Assembly (NCBI GenBank): GCA_904066235.2
Contig: CAJFCV020000005.1
Location: 7,683,501 to 7,747,500 of the forward strand
Length of the DNA stretch: 64,000 nt
DNA from: Bursaphelenchus xylophilus
Lineage: Eukaryota; Nematoda; Chromadorea; Rhabditida; Aphelenchoididae
Direction: 5' to 3'
Part shown: piece by piece, positions 24,301-37,700 of the stretch
Layout: each line of letters starts with the position of its first letter
Position numbering within the stretch: the first letter of the stretch is position 1
Program-made: the position numbers and the translations under genes
Notes under the pieces: generated by a model
Database searches by the model: none
The model's input: only the letters and a program-made list of their open reading frames with translations
What the model was told of the DNA's origin: nothing

Positions 24301-27300
24301 TATTAGTCAATCTATAACAGCCTTTATGTGTATTACTATAACAACTCAAATAACCCTTGCGCCGCTCAATTGCGGCTCTAAATTACACTAATTTCCAAGA
24401 ATCCAGACGCTTATTTACCCCGAAAATCCCGTTTTCTCCTTCCAACTTTCCGATTGCGTGACTGCAAATTCTAATAGAAACCTCAGCTCTTATGAGTTTT
24501 GAGATTTCGGGCAAAAAAGTATTCGAAATTCTTCGCAGAGTTCCTTTGTTAAGTCCAGATTCAGAGTTACAATTAGCGATTCTGCACTTTGATTAGAGGT
24601 GGCGATTTTATGTTCTTGTAGATTACATAAACATTGTTACATATGCAAAGCCCTTTAGGACAAATTTTTGAATAGTTTAATAAAGGTCAGAATTCTTTAT
24701 TTCGGAAAACGTGAGATCCCGATTTGTAAGTGCAGTCAAGGTATTTTTTCTACGATCTTAGGAACACAGTCATCCATTCTTTTTGACATTTTGTGTGATG
24801 CAAGGGAAATGCGAATTTACAGCGACTTTGCTTACGGTAATACAAGTCCAGTATCATCAACATTTTCGAGTTTAAAGAGATGAACACGAATCTAAGAGTA
24901 TAATATTCTAGACTCACTTTTATTTTTTTTGGTTTATTTTTATTTTTTTTACAGACGTAAATCCTAGGAATATCTACAATTTGACCTGTAATGACCCCTT
25001 TCTCCAACTATATATATCCTGTATATTTTTGACGCCAGTTATTTTCTTTCTGTTCCCTTCAGACACCTTTCACACAATTTCATTCAAGCGGATTTGTGAA
25101 ACCCCTGCTAAGGTGCTAAATTTCCGGTGTCCAACCCTGACTTCAACCTTTCTCATGGTTTATTGTTAATTCTCTAAAAACGTTTTTTCTCCTCGGAACT
25201 TTGCTTTCGCGTCTCTGAGGGCAGGAGTTTTTGCGTCCACAAACCGAGGAGGATCCGCAGATTGAGCCGGTTTTGTATGCAGTTCCATAAAACAATGCAT
25301 TCTTCTTTATGCACACGTTTTTGGAAGCAAAGTGAGCTATTTACCTTCGTTTTCTACCCAAATCCCTTTGATTTTTCATTTTCTTCGTCCAAAATTGGGG
25401 GGTCGAAAATTTGGCCGGGAATTTTATGGACTCTCCGGGCGTGGAATTTATGCACCCGATTTGTGGGGATTTCGGCAGTGGATTGGCACTTTATTGCCGG
25501 AGGGTATTTGTTGTGGGAGGCGGTCAAATAGCGGAGATTCGAAGTTTTGCGGAGGTTTTGGGCTGGTGGGCAGTGATAAAAAGGTTCAGAGATTATATAG
25601 GTCTGGAAGAAATGTAGCTAGTTCCACGAAACTTACAATTACAGGACACCGACCTAGACATGTAATGTATCGCTCAGATTTCTTCCAAATTAACAGACCT
25701 GTCCTTATTAACTCAAATACGCAGAGTGCGAAATGTGGAACTTTCAACAAAAAAACGCGCTTTAGGCATACAGCAAGAAATTTCGCTGGTAAAAAAAATT
25801 TGTGGAAGTTTTGTATGCTCCGTTACAAACGAGACTGACACTTTTCATAGCAATACCATAAAAGACTTTCCGAAATCTTAAACTCTATATTTCTTATTCT
25901 CCATCTGTCCCATAAAATATTCCCTTATTATGATGGAAACTTTTTTTGCGCCTACCGAGTACGCTTGTTGCCATTTTCGGCAATGTTTCTCTATTTATCA
26001 TCATTATGTTGGGTCTGTTTTCTCCGACTCATAACTTTGAATTTCGATCCTTTTGACTGAAAAAGGGGTAATTTGTTTTCCTTTAAATTGCTTTAACTGT
26101 TGTCTTGAGGGTCATTCGGCTGTCGGAACATTGTGATGGGCATTTTAAATGTCTTACTTTATTTTTTGCTCATGGTGATCACGGTAGACGGTTTCTGGTT
26201 TACTGAAAATTATGGCCCTTGTGTCTACCTCGGTCGTAGTGCCTGGATATTCGGCTAGACAACCCTCTAAAACATATATATAAATTACCAATTTTTTCTG
26301 GCCACTTTACCTTTTACGTCCTCTTCTCCACGTACATTACATACGTATTCACTCCATTTTCACGCAATTTTTGTCTTTTCAAAGTGCAAAAATCCGTTTA
26401 AATTTCTCCTTTCAGCAAAAAACAGGATTTCATGCAGATTTCCGTCTCTAAAAAATTCCGAGCCTCAGGGCCTATTTCTATGCGAGAAAGTCATTGCGCG
26501 ACTCGCCATTCAAAAGAAAAAAAAACTTTCTTTCGGACTTTTTTTTATTTAAACGGCACTTAATTAGTACAATTGGAGATGGTGGCGGGGTGTGGGAGAA
26601 TGGGTAATCACTCCTCCCATCTGAGAGTATTTGGGATTTGTTTGGCTATGATGATTTATATTTTTTTATAAAAGAATGTTATGGGTTTGAGGTTTCGTCT
26701 TGTCACAAATTATGACTATTTCTAAGTGGTAAATCACATTATTGTTATTATATTTTATTGGATTCAAATTTTGGTGTTTCTCGTAGTTGTGGTTTGACAA
26801 CAATTTCGATGAAACTGGGCATTAAGGTCATTGTTAAATTCAGGATCTTTAGTTCAAAAATAGTAAATAATTTTAACTTTTTTTAAAAATTTTCCAACAA
26901 AAATGATATACTATTTTGATCGAAGTATGTAGTGTGTATACTATTTACAAAAAATGTATTGAACTTGCAAAAATGCTTTTAAATAAATCGTTACCGGCTT
27001 TTCTTGTCGTAAAATATCTGGACTGCCCTGCCATTTTTTCTTGCTCCAAAACATGATCTCACGGATGTTTACAGCATGGACTTTTCACAGTTACCACTTA
27101 CTCTTTTGCGTCCGTTTTTCGCCATCTTTAACCCTTGTTCTGCGGGGCGTAAATCGGGAAAACTTTGAATTCCTGAACTTTGGATTGCGTGCCAAGTTTG
27201 AGCGCTCTCTACAATCAACAAGGCTCAGCAAACACCGCAGATCTGACGTCTTTTGCCATATTTTTCGCCCTAAGTGGACCGTGGTGAAGGAATATTATCC

Positions 27301-28756
27301 ATGGCTTCAGGAAATCCCTTCAAAGTTTGTAGAAATCTCTGTTCAAACACAAATATGATCGGCGCAGCGCCAAGTATTCGAATTTCGTGGCCCGAATCCC
27401 GAGTTCCGGCCGAATTAGAAGCGAAAAAACGAGAGCCGGAAGCCGGCGAGGATAAAGGCCGGCGGGCTTTGAAAGGATATCGAAAATCTCTGTTTGGTCA
27501 AGTCGTTGAAAAAAGGACTGGACTTTGTGGGTAATTTCGGAGTAATTCTATTTTGGCTTGGTGTTTTGATGGCCTGGGGCAAGTTTCATGCCGACGCTTT
27601 TTTCAAGAGAGAAACATGGGTGATTTTTTGAGAGTTTAGAATTCTTTCTCTTACAAAAGGACCGGGGTAAAAAGTTTGGGATAGAAAGTTTTGTGATGAT
27701 TTAGGTAGAGCTATGTAAGACATACTTCGTGCGACGAGCAATGCCTTATCCTCAGTAAAAGCTTTTAATGAGCACTTCCGTTTTCAGTCGATTTCTGATG
27801 GCTCTCTAGTAAATCCCCATATAAACTTTTTTAGGTCTTTGAGAGACATTTGTAATCATATTTCCGGCTTACTTATAAACCTTCTGTTCCTCTTCCTTTT
27901 CTTTTTTCCCATCTTTGCTCTTCATCGCCCTTCCTTTTTTCTACAGAACTTTGTTTTTGTTGTTTAAGCATTTGAAGACGTCTGATCAACTGTTTTTATC
28001 GCTCTTTCTCGCTATACATAATCAGTCACGTTCAGGTTGACGGATTCGCGCCGCTGAATGACGAATTTGTTGTCCCTGCGTGCAGTGCAAAACAGTAAAG
28101 GTTCCCTGGAGGGCATCATTGTTTTTTGCGCAATCTGTCTTCCTTATTCAACGCGCAGCGGACGGTCCCCGAAGGCCAATTGATCCTAATCGAGCGACGA
28201 TTTAGTTCTTTACGAGTCCGCCAACGCGTGCCAAAGGGTATTTCGGGGATGTTTTCGGGACTTTGTTTTGCAATTTGAGGTCATTTATCGTACTTTCTTG
28301 CAGTTGGGTGATGGTTCACTTTTAGGAAGTTATGGGCTTTTGGGCGATCATTTGTAACTTTTACGACTTGTTTTTCGTATTTTAGATGCGCACTCTCTCT
28401 TGGAGGAGATGCTGAAAGTGCAGATTTTAGTTTTCTTTAAAACGGCACATAAATTGTGACAATTTTTTAGATTCCTAGCTTGCGCTTCACAGAAACCACC
28501 GAGATCTTACATATAATCAAAAATTGGCAAAGTTTACACTTGCGATCTCAAGAAAAAATCAGTATTATTCGAAATTTGTAATCAAGGGTCGTCTTTGGTT
28601 TACTCTTTATAAAAGTCGTGACAATAGATCAAGATGCCAAGTTGGGTGATGTTTCTATTTTCAGCTGCCATATATCGACTTTATATTTGTCCTAACACGA
28701 TGTTTGAAGGCCATGATCTTCAATCCTCAGCGACTTGCTAAGACCGATGAAGCGTT
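21400..28756. other. Intergenic region between divergent K2P and neurexin genes
   Basis: About 7.4 kb with no supported coding gene; it must hold promoters of the K2P-like gene (minus) and alpha-neurexin (plus). Items seen: a relic of the GGCCGG-rich hAT family at about 21,675-21,735; a stretch at 22,560-23,350 with overlapping open frames on both strands but no recognisable protein; a G+C-rich patch at about 27,350-27,535 with an 78-codon ATG frame from 27,301 ending at a GTAATT donor-like site; and an acceptor-like CTTCAATCCTCAG ending at 28,730, which could take a trans-spliced leader or a 5' UTR exon for neurexin. Confidence 0.5.
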
Positions 28757-31700
28757 ATGAATCCGTCACAGCGCCGAGCGCATTTTTCTCGGCTTCTGGA
28801 GCCGAGATTTTTCATATTTATCCTAATTTATTTACTCTGTAAAGCCAAGCAAACGCATTCACTTATTCTAACGGGTTCCAAAGATGCATATGCCAGGTAG
28901 GTTGTCAAATTAAAGGGAGTTCTCGTATTATCTGGTACAGCCCCTTTTATACGGCGTGTTTGTTTCAGATATCCCAAATGGGCGCAGACATTTGAAAATC
29001 AACTTTCATTCGAGTTCAAGACGCGTTCTGAGAACGCCCTGTTACTGTACACTGATGACGGAGGAGTTCAGGGGAATTTTTATTGTCTAACAATAGTGGA
29101 TGGCCACATTCAACTGGATTTTAGGTAAAAATACGGTTGTAGACAGACAACCCGATAAAAAAGAATTTTTACGAGATTGATCTTCAGGTTAGGGGATGAG
29201 CAGGACACAATGTTGAGCAGGCCTGTGCATACGCTCCGCTTGGGAGCCATCAGAGTAGCGGATGGCAATTGGCACCGATTCATTCTTTTTCAAGTGAGTG
29301 CATTATTGGAAGCTTTAGTTTTGTGGCGTTTTCACGACAGCCGTCAGCAAGTTTCCGTTTTTTTTTGATGGGTTGTTGCGAGACCTTTTTCAAAAAACAT
29401 TCGCGTTTTACTTCTAATTCTTTTTAGGCCTGGGAGAACATCAAGCTCCAGGTCGATGATGCCGTGGAATTTAAAATCCTCACTCAACGCAGTTTCGTAT
29501 TCGGAAACCTTCGCACAAACTCCGACGTCTTCATTGGTGGAATTCCTAAGGTAAATTTTTAATCTAGAATACGGTTACACCTTTAGGACATTCATCTTCT
29601 CTCCACAATGTCATCACCCCTTCGACGGCACACCAAAAAATATGCTGGATCTCTCAAAAATTTGGTTTATCGTCTATATCCGCAAGGCGTGTCATCGCCT
29701 CAGCTAATCGACTCGTTTGGGACCAGGCTAACTGACGACGATTATTGCATGGAATCTGCGAATCCTGTGCAGTTTTGTAAAAACAGCGGAAGCTGCTACT
29801 CGACGAATGATGGTCCGAAATGCGAATGCCCTTCTGATTTCGAGGGAAGACAGTGTGAAAAGCGTAAGTTAAGACTTATGAGTCAGAAACTTGCTCCGAG
29901 AAGGTTGGCAAGTTTCTTAAAGTGGGCTGAAATCGGAATTCAAAATCCAGCGTTGTTAGGGCTATATCCTGACCAAGATTTAATCAATGTGGCGTTTCGT
30001 CACAATACATATAGTTTTTGAAAAAATCTTTTGTTGTTTTTTCTTGGCTAAAGGGGAGAAAAATTGCAGCCTGTGCAAAAAATAGCGTCCTAAATTTTTC
30101 TTAATTTTTATAAGACCAATCTCTGCCATTTTAGCAAAGCCTTCATCCGAGTTATCCTTTTATGGAAACGAATGGATTGGCTACGATGTTTCAAACAGTT
30201 CGTCAGCCTCAGTCCTTAGTCGATCTGAGAATGTCAGCCTTCAGTTCAAGACCAAAAATCAGAATGGACTTTTGTTTGTGGCAGGGGATCGACAGGTAAA
30301 TTTAAGCTCATTTTAAATGTTTAAGCACCCTTATTCTTCTTGAATATAAAAATATTTCAAAACTGTACTACAATGCGATTTTTGGGCATTTATGTAGCTC
30401 TTTGAAGACATTTTTTTGAACGAAACAAATTTCTTGGCACAGTGCGGAAGTTTTCAAACTCTGCAGGTTTTTTACTTGTGGCAAACTCTCCAGCACAACA
30501 AAATTAAAAAATAGCGTCATTTTTTAGCATGCAAATTTTAATTCCCTCTCGTTTTCTTTCAGAATTTTGTCCAACTAGTCCTAGAAAGGGGCGTTTTAAT
30601 CGCTGCTTCCAAACTCTTTGGCAGTGATAAACGGATAATTCGTCAACGCTTTTCTCAAGGCCTGAAGCCTGTCCGCTACGACGATGGCAAATGGCATACT
30701 GTATTTTTGCATAGAAATCTTCACATGGTAAGTTCTTGCATTTTTTTCATTTTTTAGTGGTTACGCTATTCTGCAAATTTTGAAATTCAAATGTTAAAAA
30801 ATGATTATTTAATTTTTTCGAATATTTTTTCTCTCTCATTTTGTTTTTATTATTTTAGACGGGGACAAAATACACATCATTAATCGTAAGTTGGAGCCAT
30901 TTTTTGGCCAAGTGTGCGGTTTCCCCTTATGTTCTTATCCCTGTATGACAACAAAAGATTATCGAAAAAATCTTTTTTTAAAAATTAAAGAAACCTTTTG
31001 GAAGAGAAAATATAAAAAAATAAAAAAAATTTAAAATAACACTTCCCTATGTTTGACGTGAAATTATGTGTCCATCCTTCTCTTTCTTGCATAATTTTGC
31101 ACAATTTTAATTTTTCCATTTGCAGTTGGCTTTGCAACATAATTATATTTCCTTCCCGCACGTTTACCCCAAATATAACCCAGCTTTTTGAAGTGAACTT
31201 ATCCAATCTCTGTACAAATCGTTTTCTGAACTGATTTTCTTTACAGATGCGGCTTACTGTTGATGGAAATACCGATGAAGTGAAGCAATTTGCCTCTCAA
31301 ACGGAATGGCTGGGGAACAGTTTCGCTTACGTTGGCGGAGCAGCAATCGGAAAGGCGTATGTTCCGCCTTATAACTACATGTTCAAGGGGTGCATGAAAC
31401 AGGTAAAGAGAGGTCTTTTAAATTTCATTTTTACAACTTAAATTGTTTTCAGATCAAATACGAAGCCGACGTCCAAAGCTTGGACATTATCGATCTGGCA
31501 GACCAAGGCTTCGGCAAATCTGTGATTCGAACCGGTGGGGATTTGGCCTTTTCTTGCCAAGAATCGGCCAACGCCCTGCCTGATGTCTTATCATTCTCCA
31601 GTACGGGTCAGAGTTTCATTACACTGCCAAAGTGGAACTCGCTTTCGAGTGGGAGCCTGGGCAAGTTCAACATCCCTAATTAGCAATCTCCTACCAGGTT

Positions 31701-34700
31701 TTCAATTTCGCACCACCGCGTCAGACGGTCTAATTTTATACCACGGCGTGAAGGACGTGCCGCTCAACGGGTCCAGCGATTACATTGCGTTTGAGCTGAG
31801 CGACGGCCATCTTTTTATGGTACTGGACTTGGGATCGGGTTACATTCGACTGCAAACTACTTCGAAACGGGTCAACGAAGGAAGTGTGTGGCATAGCGTG
31901 AGCCTGGAGCGAGTTGGACGGCAGGGAAGCGTGATCGTCGATACGATAAAAACTGATTTTTCGACGCCAGGAGTGTCCGCCAATTTGATCATTGGTAGGT
32001 GTAAAAGATGCATTGTTTCCAAAATCAGGTTGAACGTTTGTGAAAAAAGAATCTCAATGAGTAAAAACTTGTCCACACGTCAATCCAAAACAGAACAAAA
32101 AACTTCCCGCCCCTTTTTGGTGATTCGTTCAAAACGAAATGTCACTATCCGATAAAAAGCATTTTCTTAACTTTCTTCTTTCTTTTCGAGAAAAAGCAAT
32201 TATTTCGGGCGAGAAAAAGTGCCGATAATTTCGCGACATTTCGTCTCTCTTTTAATTCAATGAAAACGATACGAAGTTTCGAAACGGTTCAGGAAATGCG
32301 CTGGATTGACGTGGTCCAACATGAAAGCTAACAACCCTTTTCGTCTCTCCGATACATTTGAACCAAGCATCTACCAGTCTCTAGATGTAGGTGTATATTT
32401 TTAGAAGAGCCAATCTACCTCGGCGCATTTCCTTGGCCTCCAACCTCAAACAGCGCTTGGAACTACAGCTCAATTCTTCCGCTTCCATCAACAATTTGGT
32501 CAGGTCATCTGCGTCAAGGCTACGTTGGATGTCTCAAAAATCTCCGAATCAACGGAATCAACACTCAAATTGGCGCCGCATTTTTGAGCACCCCGTCTCG
32601 AAACACGACCGGTCAACAGACCCCGGTCGATGGGATTTCCTTGGGTTGCACCTCAACGAGTTCGCACAGCTCCGCATCCGCAGAAGCCATCGATTATTGT
32701 GCGGATTCGCCGTGTAAAAATTTTGGGAGATGCGTGAATTCGTTCAAGGCGTTTGAGTGTGATTGCAGCTTAACGGTGTTTGATGGGCCGACTTGTGAGA
32801 AAGCACTGCCGCCAATCTCACTTGCATTGCTGCAGGATCAACAGCCGTTGTTCAGGTAATAGTTCGAGGGTCAGAAATGAATTATAGCGGATGAGAAGAC
32901 AGATCCTGGAATCGGTTTTGTTAAATACGGTGGAAAAAAATCGCTTTTGGCCCGTTCTAAAGTTTCCTTAGTGTAAGGTTTTTGTAGTCTATCTTTTGAT
33001 GCGATTGACGGAAAATTAACCCCGTAAAGTAACTAACTACTGGGAGCCTCCAGATGCCTTCAGAAAAAACCGACTTTCTTCTTGAAGATCAAGGTTTTTT
33101 GGGTGTCGTATGCCCCTTACGCAACAAAAAATGCCCAGAAATGTCGATTTTAACACGACGAAAATACAACCTCTACCAGGCAAAAGGCGTGATATTTTTC
33201 GTTTAGAATTTGTACTCACGCTTGTTGTCGGCAGGCACTACCTTTTCCCAGGTCTAACGAATACTCGAGTTTCGCCTTTTTCCTATCTTTCTGTGGCTCT
33301 CAATTTTATAATCTGCAAAATATTATAAATTACTCCTTCTTCAGACTCGAAACACCAACCTCCAGTCAGGCAGAGATGTTGGAGATCAAATTCCGCACTA
33401 CGGATGAGGATCTTGTCCTCCTGGATACAAGAGCAGAAGGAGGGCCGGACCGATGGCTGTTGTTTCTCCATAATGGGGAGCTCATGTTGGCGTTGCATTT
33501 TGGAAGTGGAGCTAAACATGTAAGTCCGCCATTCTGGTCCGGAAAGTTATGGGTTTCAGACGTTTTCATGGAGTGGGAAGCAGCTGAACGACAACCATTG
33601 GCATACAGCAAGAGTGAAGCGAAGAGGTGTGAAATTGCTGCTGTTTCTGGATGGGAAATGGGAACATAGCCGTAAGTAGAAGTTATTGTAGACAGTGCCG
33701 AACATGACAGAATCATACCGCAAAAAATTGTCGACTATTTGTAAAAGCATACTCTTCAATTATACACTGATTTATTCCTCCTCATCACAATTGTTTCAGA
33801 TTTCCTCCCCGAAAGCGATATGTCGCTAGTCATCCATGATGTCGCTCCAGGGCAAGCTCTGCGACAAGTCATTGATGTCAACGTCAACCCACCTTTGGAG
33901 CTGTTCACTGAAAAGCAAAAACCCTCCGGAGACATTCTGAAACTTACTTTCAACCAATACGACATCTTGGACAAGATTCGAACAGACAACGCTGATATTG
34001 CCCCACCGATGAGCTACACCACAATATCGCCGAATAAGGGAAGACTGAAACAGAATTCGATATCCTTTGAGACGGAAAAGGGCTTCGCTCAGTTCAACGC
34101 GAATTTCCGGACCAACGCGGACTTTAAACTGTCGATCAAGTTCAAAACGATCGCGCATAATGGCCTCTTACTGGCATTGGTCAACAATGAAACTACCAAA
34201 ATCGGAGAGCATAACATTCTTTTGTCGGTGGAGATGATCCGTGGCCGTCTGAGATACCGGTTTGGCCAAACGACCGTGCTTCTGCCTGCCGGCGACAAAA
34301 AAATGAACGACATGAAGTGGCATACGATCAGTATTGAGGAGGTAGGCAGGCTACTATGGCAAATAAAATTTGGAACGCTTCAGACCGCTCCGTTTTAAGA
34401 CGTTTCTTTGCTAAAGCAGCCCTTATTACGTAGAAAATTATTATTCTTTTCCCACGAAAAAACAGCGCTGGCTCATGTTTCTTTCCTCAAGGAATTAGAA
34501 GTTACCTTGCCATTGAGCCATGAGATTAACTTTTGTTTCCAAAAATTGCGTAATCTTGCTTCCTAAAGTAATTCTAAATTTTGGTCAAATCCTCTGAGAG
34601 CATTCTTTGGGAAGATTACACTGGTTTTATTTTTAGAATTATACTACTAGTCGTTCCAGAAAGTGCGTGCACTTTTTTCCGCCTTTTTTGCACCGCACAG

Positions 34701-37700
34701 TGCAAGTTTTCATGTTCCCCGCGCGACGCGATCCTTTTCGAAACATTCTGCACTGTGCAATTTCATTTCACGCGCCCAAAATTCGCGCCCGCTCCGTTGA
34801 GAAAAGCTTGTGTCGCAGCGATATTGGATTTGCACTGTGCAAAAGGTCAAATGCACCCCGCAAAAAGGGAATTTTGTGCACAGTGCGGCCCACGACAAAA
34901 AGTGCACGCACTTTCTGGAACGACTAGTAATGAGGGTCATAAATTGATTTATCGTTACATTTCTCTGCGCTTAGACTAAAATCTTTTTTAGGACTCAACA
35001 GAGATGACCAGTCATAGAATCCTTCTTGACAATGAGGAAATCAAAATCAAGAGCACACCTTACGACTTCTCTGGATTCAACGGCTGGGTCTTAGTTGGGG
35101 GATTTCCGGAGAATTTTATGCCGGCAAAGCCACACGGATTGGCAACCGTCTCCGGATTCAAGGGATGCTTCTCGCTGCTAAAGATCGCGGAGCAGCAATT
35201 GTCGCTACTTTCGGACAATGTCAGCAGCAAGGATCTTTCAAAGGGATGTCAGGGTAAGTGGTTCTGGTTTTTACATGCAATGAACAAAATGCAAAATACG
35301 GGCTAACCAAAGACAGCTTTCTGCAGGGCCTTTAAATTTACAATCAAAATATATTTTTTTGTACAACATGCGAACGCAAAAAATCTGTTTGATTTGGCAC
35401 CTCTGCTATGACCGCTTGCTTACTTTGAGTTTCTTCAGGCCCAGACGTCCGCTGTGCTCCCGGTCTTTGCCAAAACAACGGCCAGTGTCATCAAGGCTGG
35501 CGAGGGGTTCGTTGTGACTGTTCCCAAACGGCTCACAGCGGCAGGTACTGTGAGAAACCGGCGACTAGCTACGAATTTGATGGAAAGGAAACAACTATTT
35601 ATTACGAGTACGTTGGACCACAACCCAACACAATTAATGATGAGTTGGTGTTGGCATTCCGAACTCAAAGCTCAAACGGAGTGCTTTTTGGCGTACAATG
35701 CTCGGTCGATGGCGATTATTTGACGGTGTTTGTGGTAAGAAATCGCATCGTAAGATTCTAATTCACATTTAGGGAGGCGGCTACGTCCAAGTCCGTTACA
35801 ATCTCGGCTCGAAAGACCATCATGTCGGATATTTCGACACATTAGTAAACGATGGTCGGGAGCACTTGCTCAAGTTGAACAGAGTCAGATCAAATTTGAC
35901 GTTAGTCTTGGACGAGCTTCCGGCAGTGAACTATCAAAGCAATGGTAGGTCTGTAAAGCGTAGTTTTGACTTGCAAACATTTTTCTTGTTTGTGAGATAG
36001 GATTTTTGAAAATTTTGCGCTTAAAACAGGCCTCTTAAGCCTGTGAGATAACTTTTGAAATTTTTTGAATTATGATTTACAGTCAAACATCAGAGAATCA
36101 CCAACACTTTAGAAATATGACTTTTTGCAGGTAAATCGGAACTGTTCACCCTCAACTCCCAAAAATACCTGACCGTCGGTGCTGCCTTTAATTTGCTCCA
36201 CTCTGCTCAAGTCGTAACGCTTCGAAGGAAGCGTTCCGACCTCATCACATATGACGAATTCACCGGCGAAATCTTCGGTGTCACTTTCAATGGGATCCAA
36301 GTCCTCGAAATGTTTGCTCAAGGTAGGCTTGCTACTTTTACAAATAAGGTCAAAAAAGAAAATATTACTAAATATGGCGAGGGGTTTTTCCCACCGTTCC
36401 GGCCTTCTGTTTTTGGCCCGCATGCACGCCACAGTCCGCGGTGAAAAAGCGCGGAAATTGAAGGAATTCTGCGTAATAAAACGAGATTTTTCCGGGTGTT
36501 GATGACGAACTGGCATTAAGATTTTGTCACACAAAGATATTCTTGTATTTTTTGGAGCAAACGTTTATTTTCAAACCCTTAAAATTAATTTTGATTTAAA
36601 AAAAATATTTTTCTGTATCACATAATGTATTCTTACCGAATCTGTTGATGCCATGGTCTGACCTCGAGATAAGTGGGTTCCCATGGGCTATAAAAAAGAA
36701 TATCTTTGTTTTCCAGAGGTTTGAATAGCTTCCGTGAGGAATAAGAATTGCACTGTGCAAAAAAATAAAAGTAGGAGGAAACTTAGTGTGGGCAGCGAAA
36801 TTTTCAGGGGTGTTTTTCAATCAGGCAGTACTGTTGAACATAAAACGAAGAACCCGTAATCACTGCGCGAATTTCTTTGTCTACGATTTTTTTTCGTTTT
36901 TCATAGTTGAAAAAATCTGCAGAGCGCTTACCGTTTGATACTTTGATTTCTTGCACTGTGCAAAGGAATCTCCGTTTGATTCAATCCAATTACAGATTTC
37001 TAGACCACCACGCAAAGTCACATAAACTCTGTATGCCCTCGAAATTCGTTTCATTTCCCCACCTTCATCTGCTTCATAATTTTTCAGCGCAATTAGTCGC
37101 AATTCAACCGGCCAAAACTCTCGTTCATTACGCATTTGGCCGGGGAATGTGATAAATTTGGAGGGCAGTTTAGTTCTTTTTAATACCGAATTCTTATTGG
37201 AATTTTATTGTCAGATGTTTTAGTCGGTTTTTATGCGCTCTGGAAAAGTTTTGACATGCATTTGTGACAGTTTAACGAGATTACGCTATTCGAAATGACA
37301 CGTTTTCGGATACTTTGATGTTTTTGTGACATATTCGTATACATATTGGAGTCGTCTTGTTTTTTTGCTTATTTGACTCTACATTACATCCCTATTACAA
37401 GTCTCTAAAAATGGCGAATATCAAGAGTAAGTCGTCTAAAAACTTGATTTTTTATAATGTGAGGATTAAACAAAAGGCAAATAATTTTCGTAGTATACTC
37501 CCCGCCAAAAGTTTTGACCCCCCTTCTAACTCGGCCCAAAGTGTACCAATTTGGACCAAATTTGGTACGTAGTCTATTGGCAACCTAGTAGTAAAAAATA
37601 TCATAGTAGGACAAACCATATAGCTGTATTTCAAAATCCAGGGACAATTTTCAAAAATCACCTCAAAAAACGGGACAAAAGTTTTGACCCCCCTGCAAAA

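Noticed and set aside
25262..25838. 168-codon plus-strand open frame
   Set aside because: No ATG-based start with good context and low-information composition with no domain.
35945..36130. Cassette exon at the neurexin SS4 position
   Set aside because: The intron is at the right place, but the 186 bp contains no exon with usable acceptor, donor and open frame.
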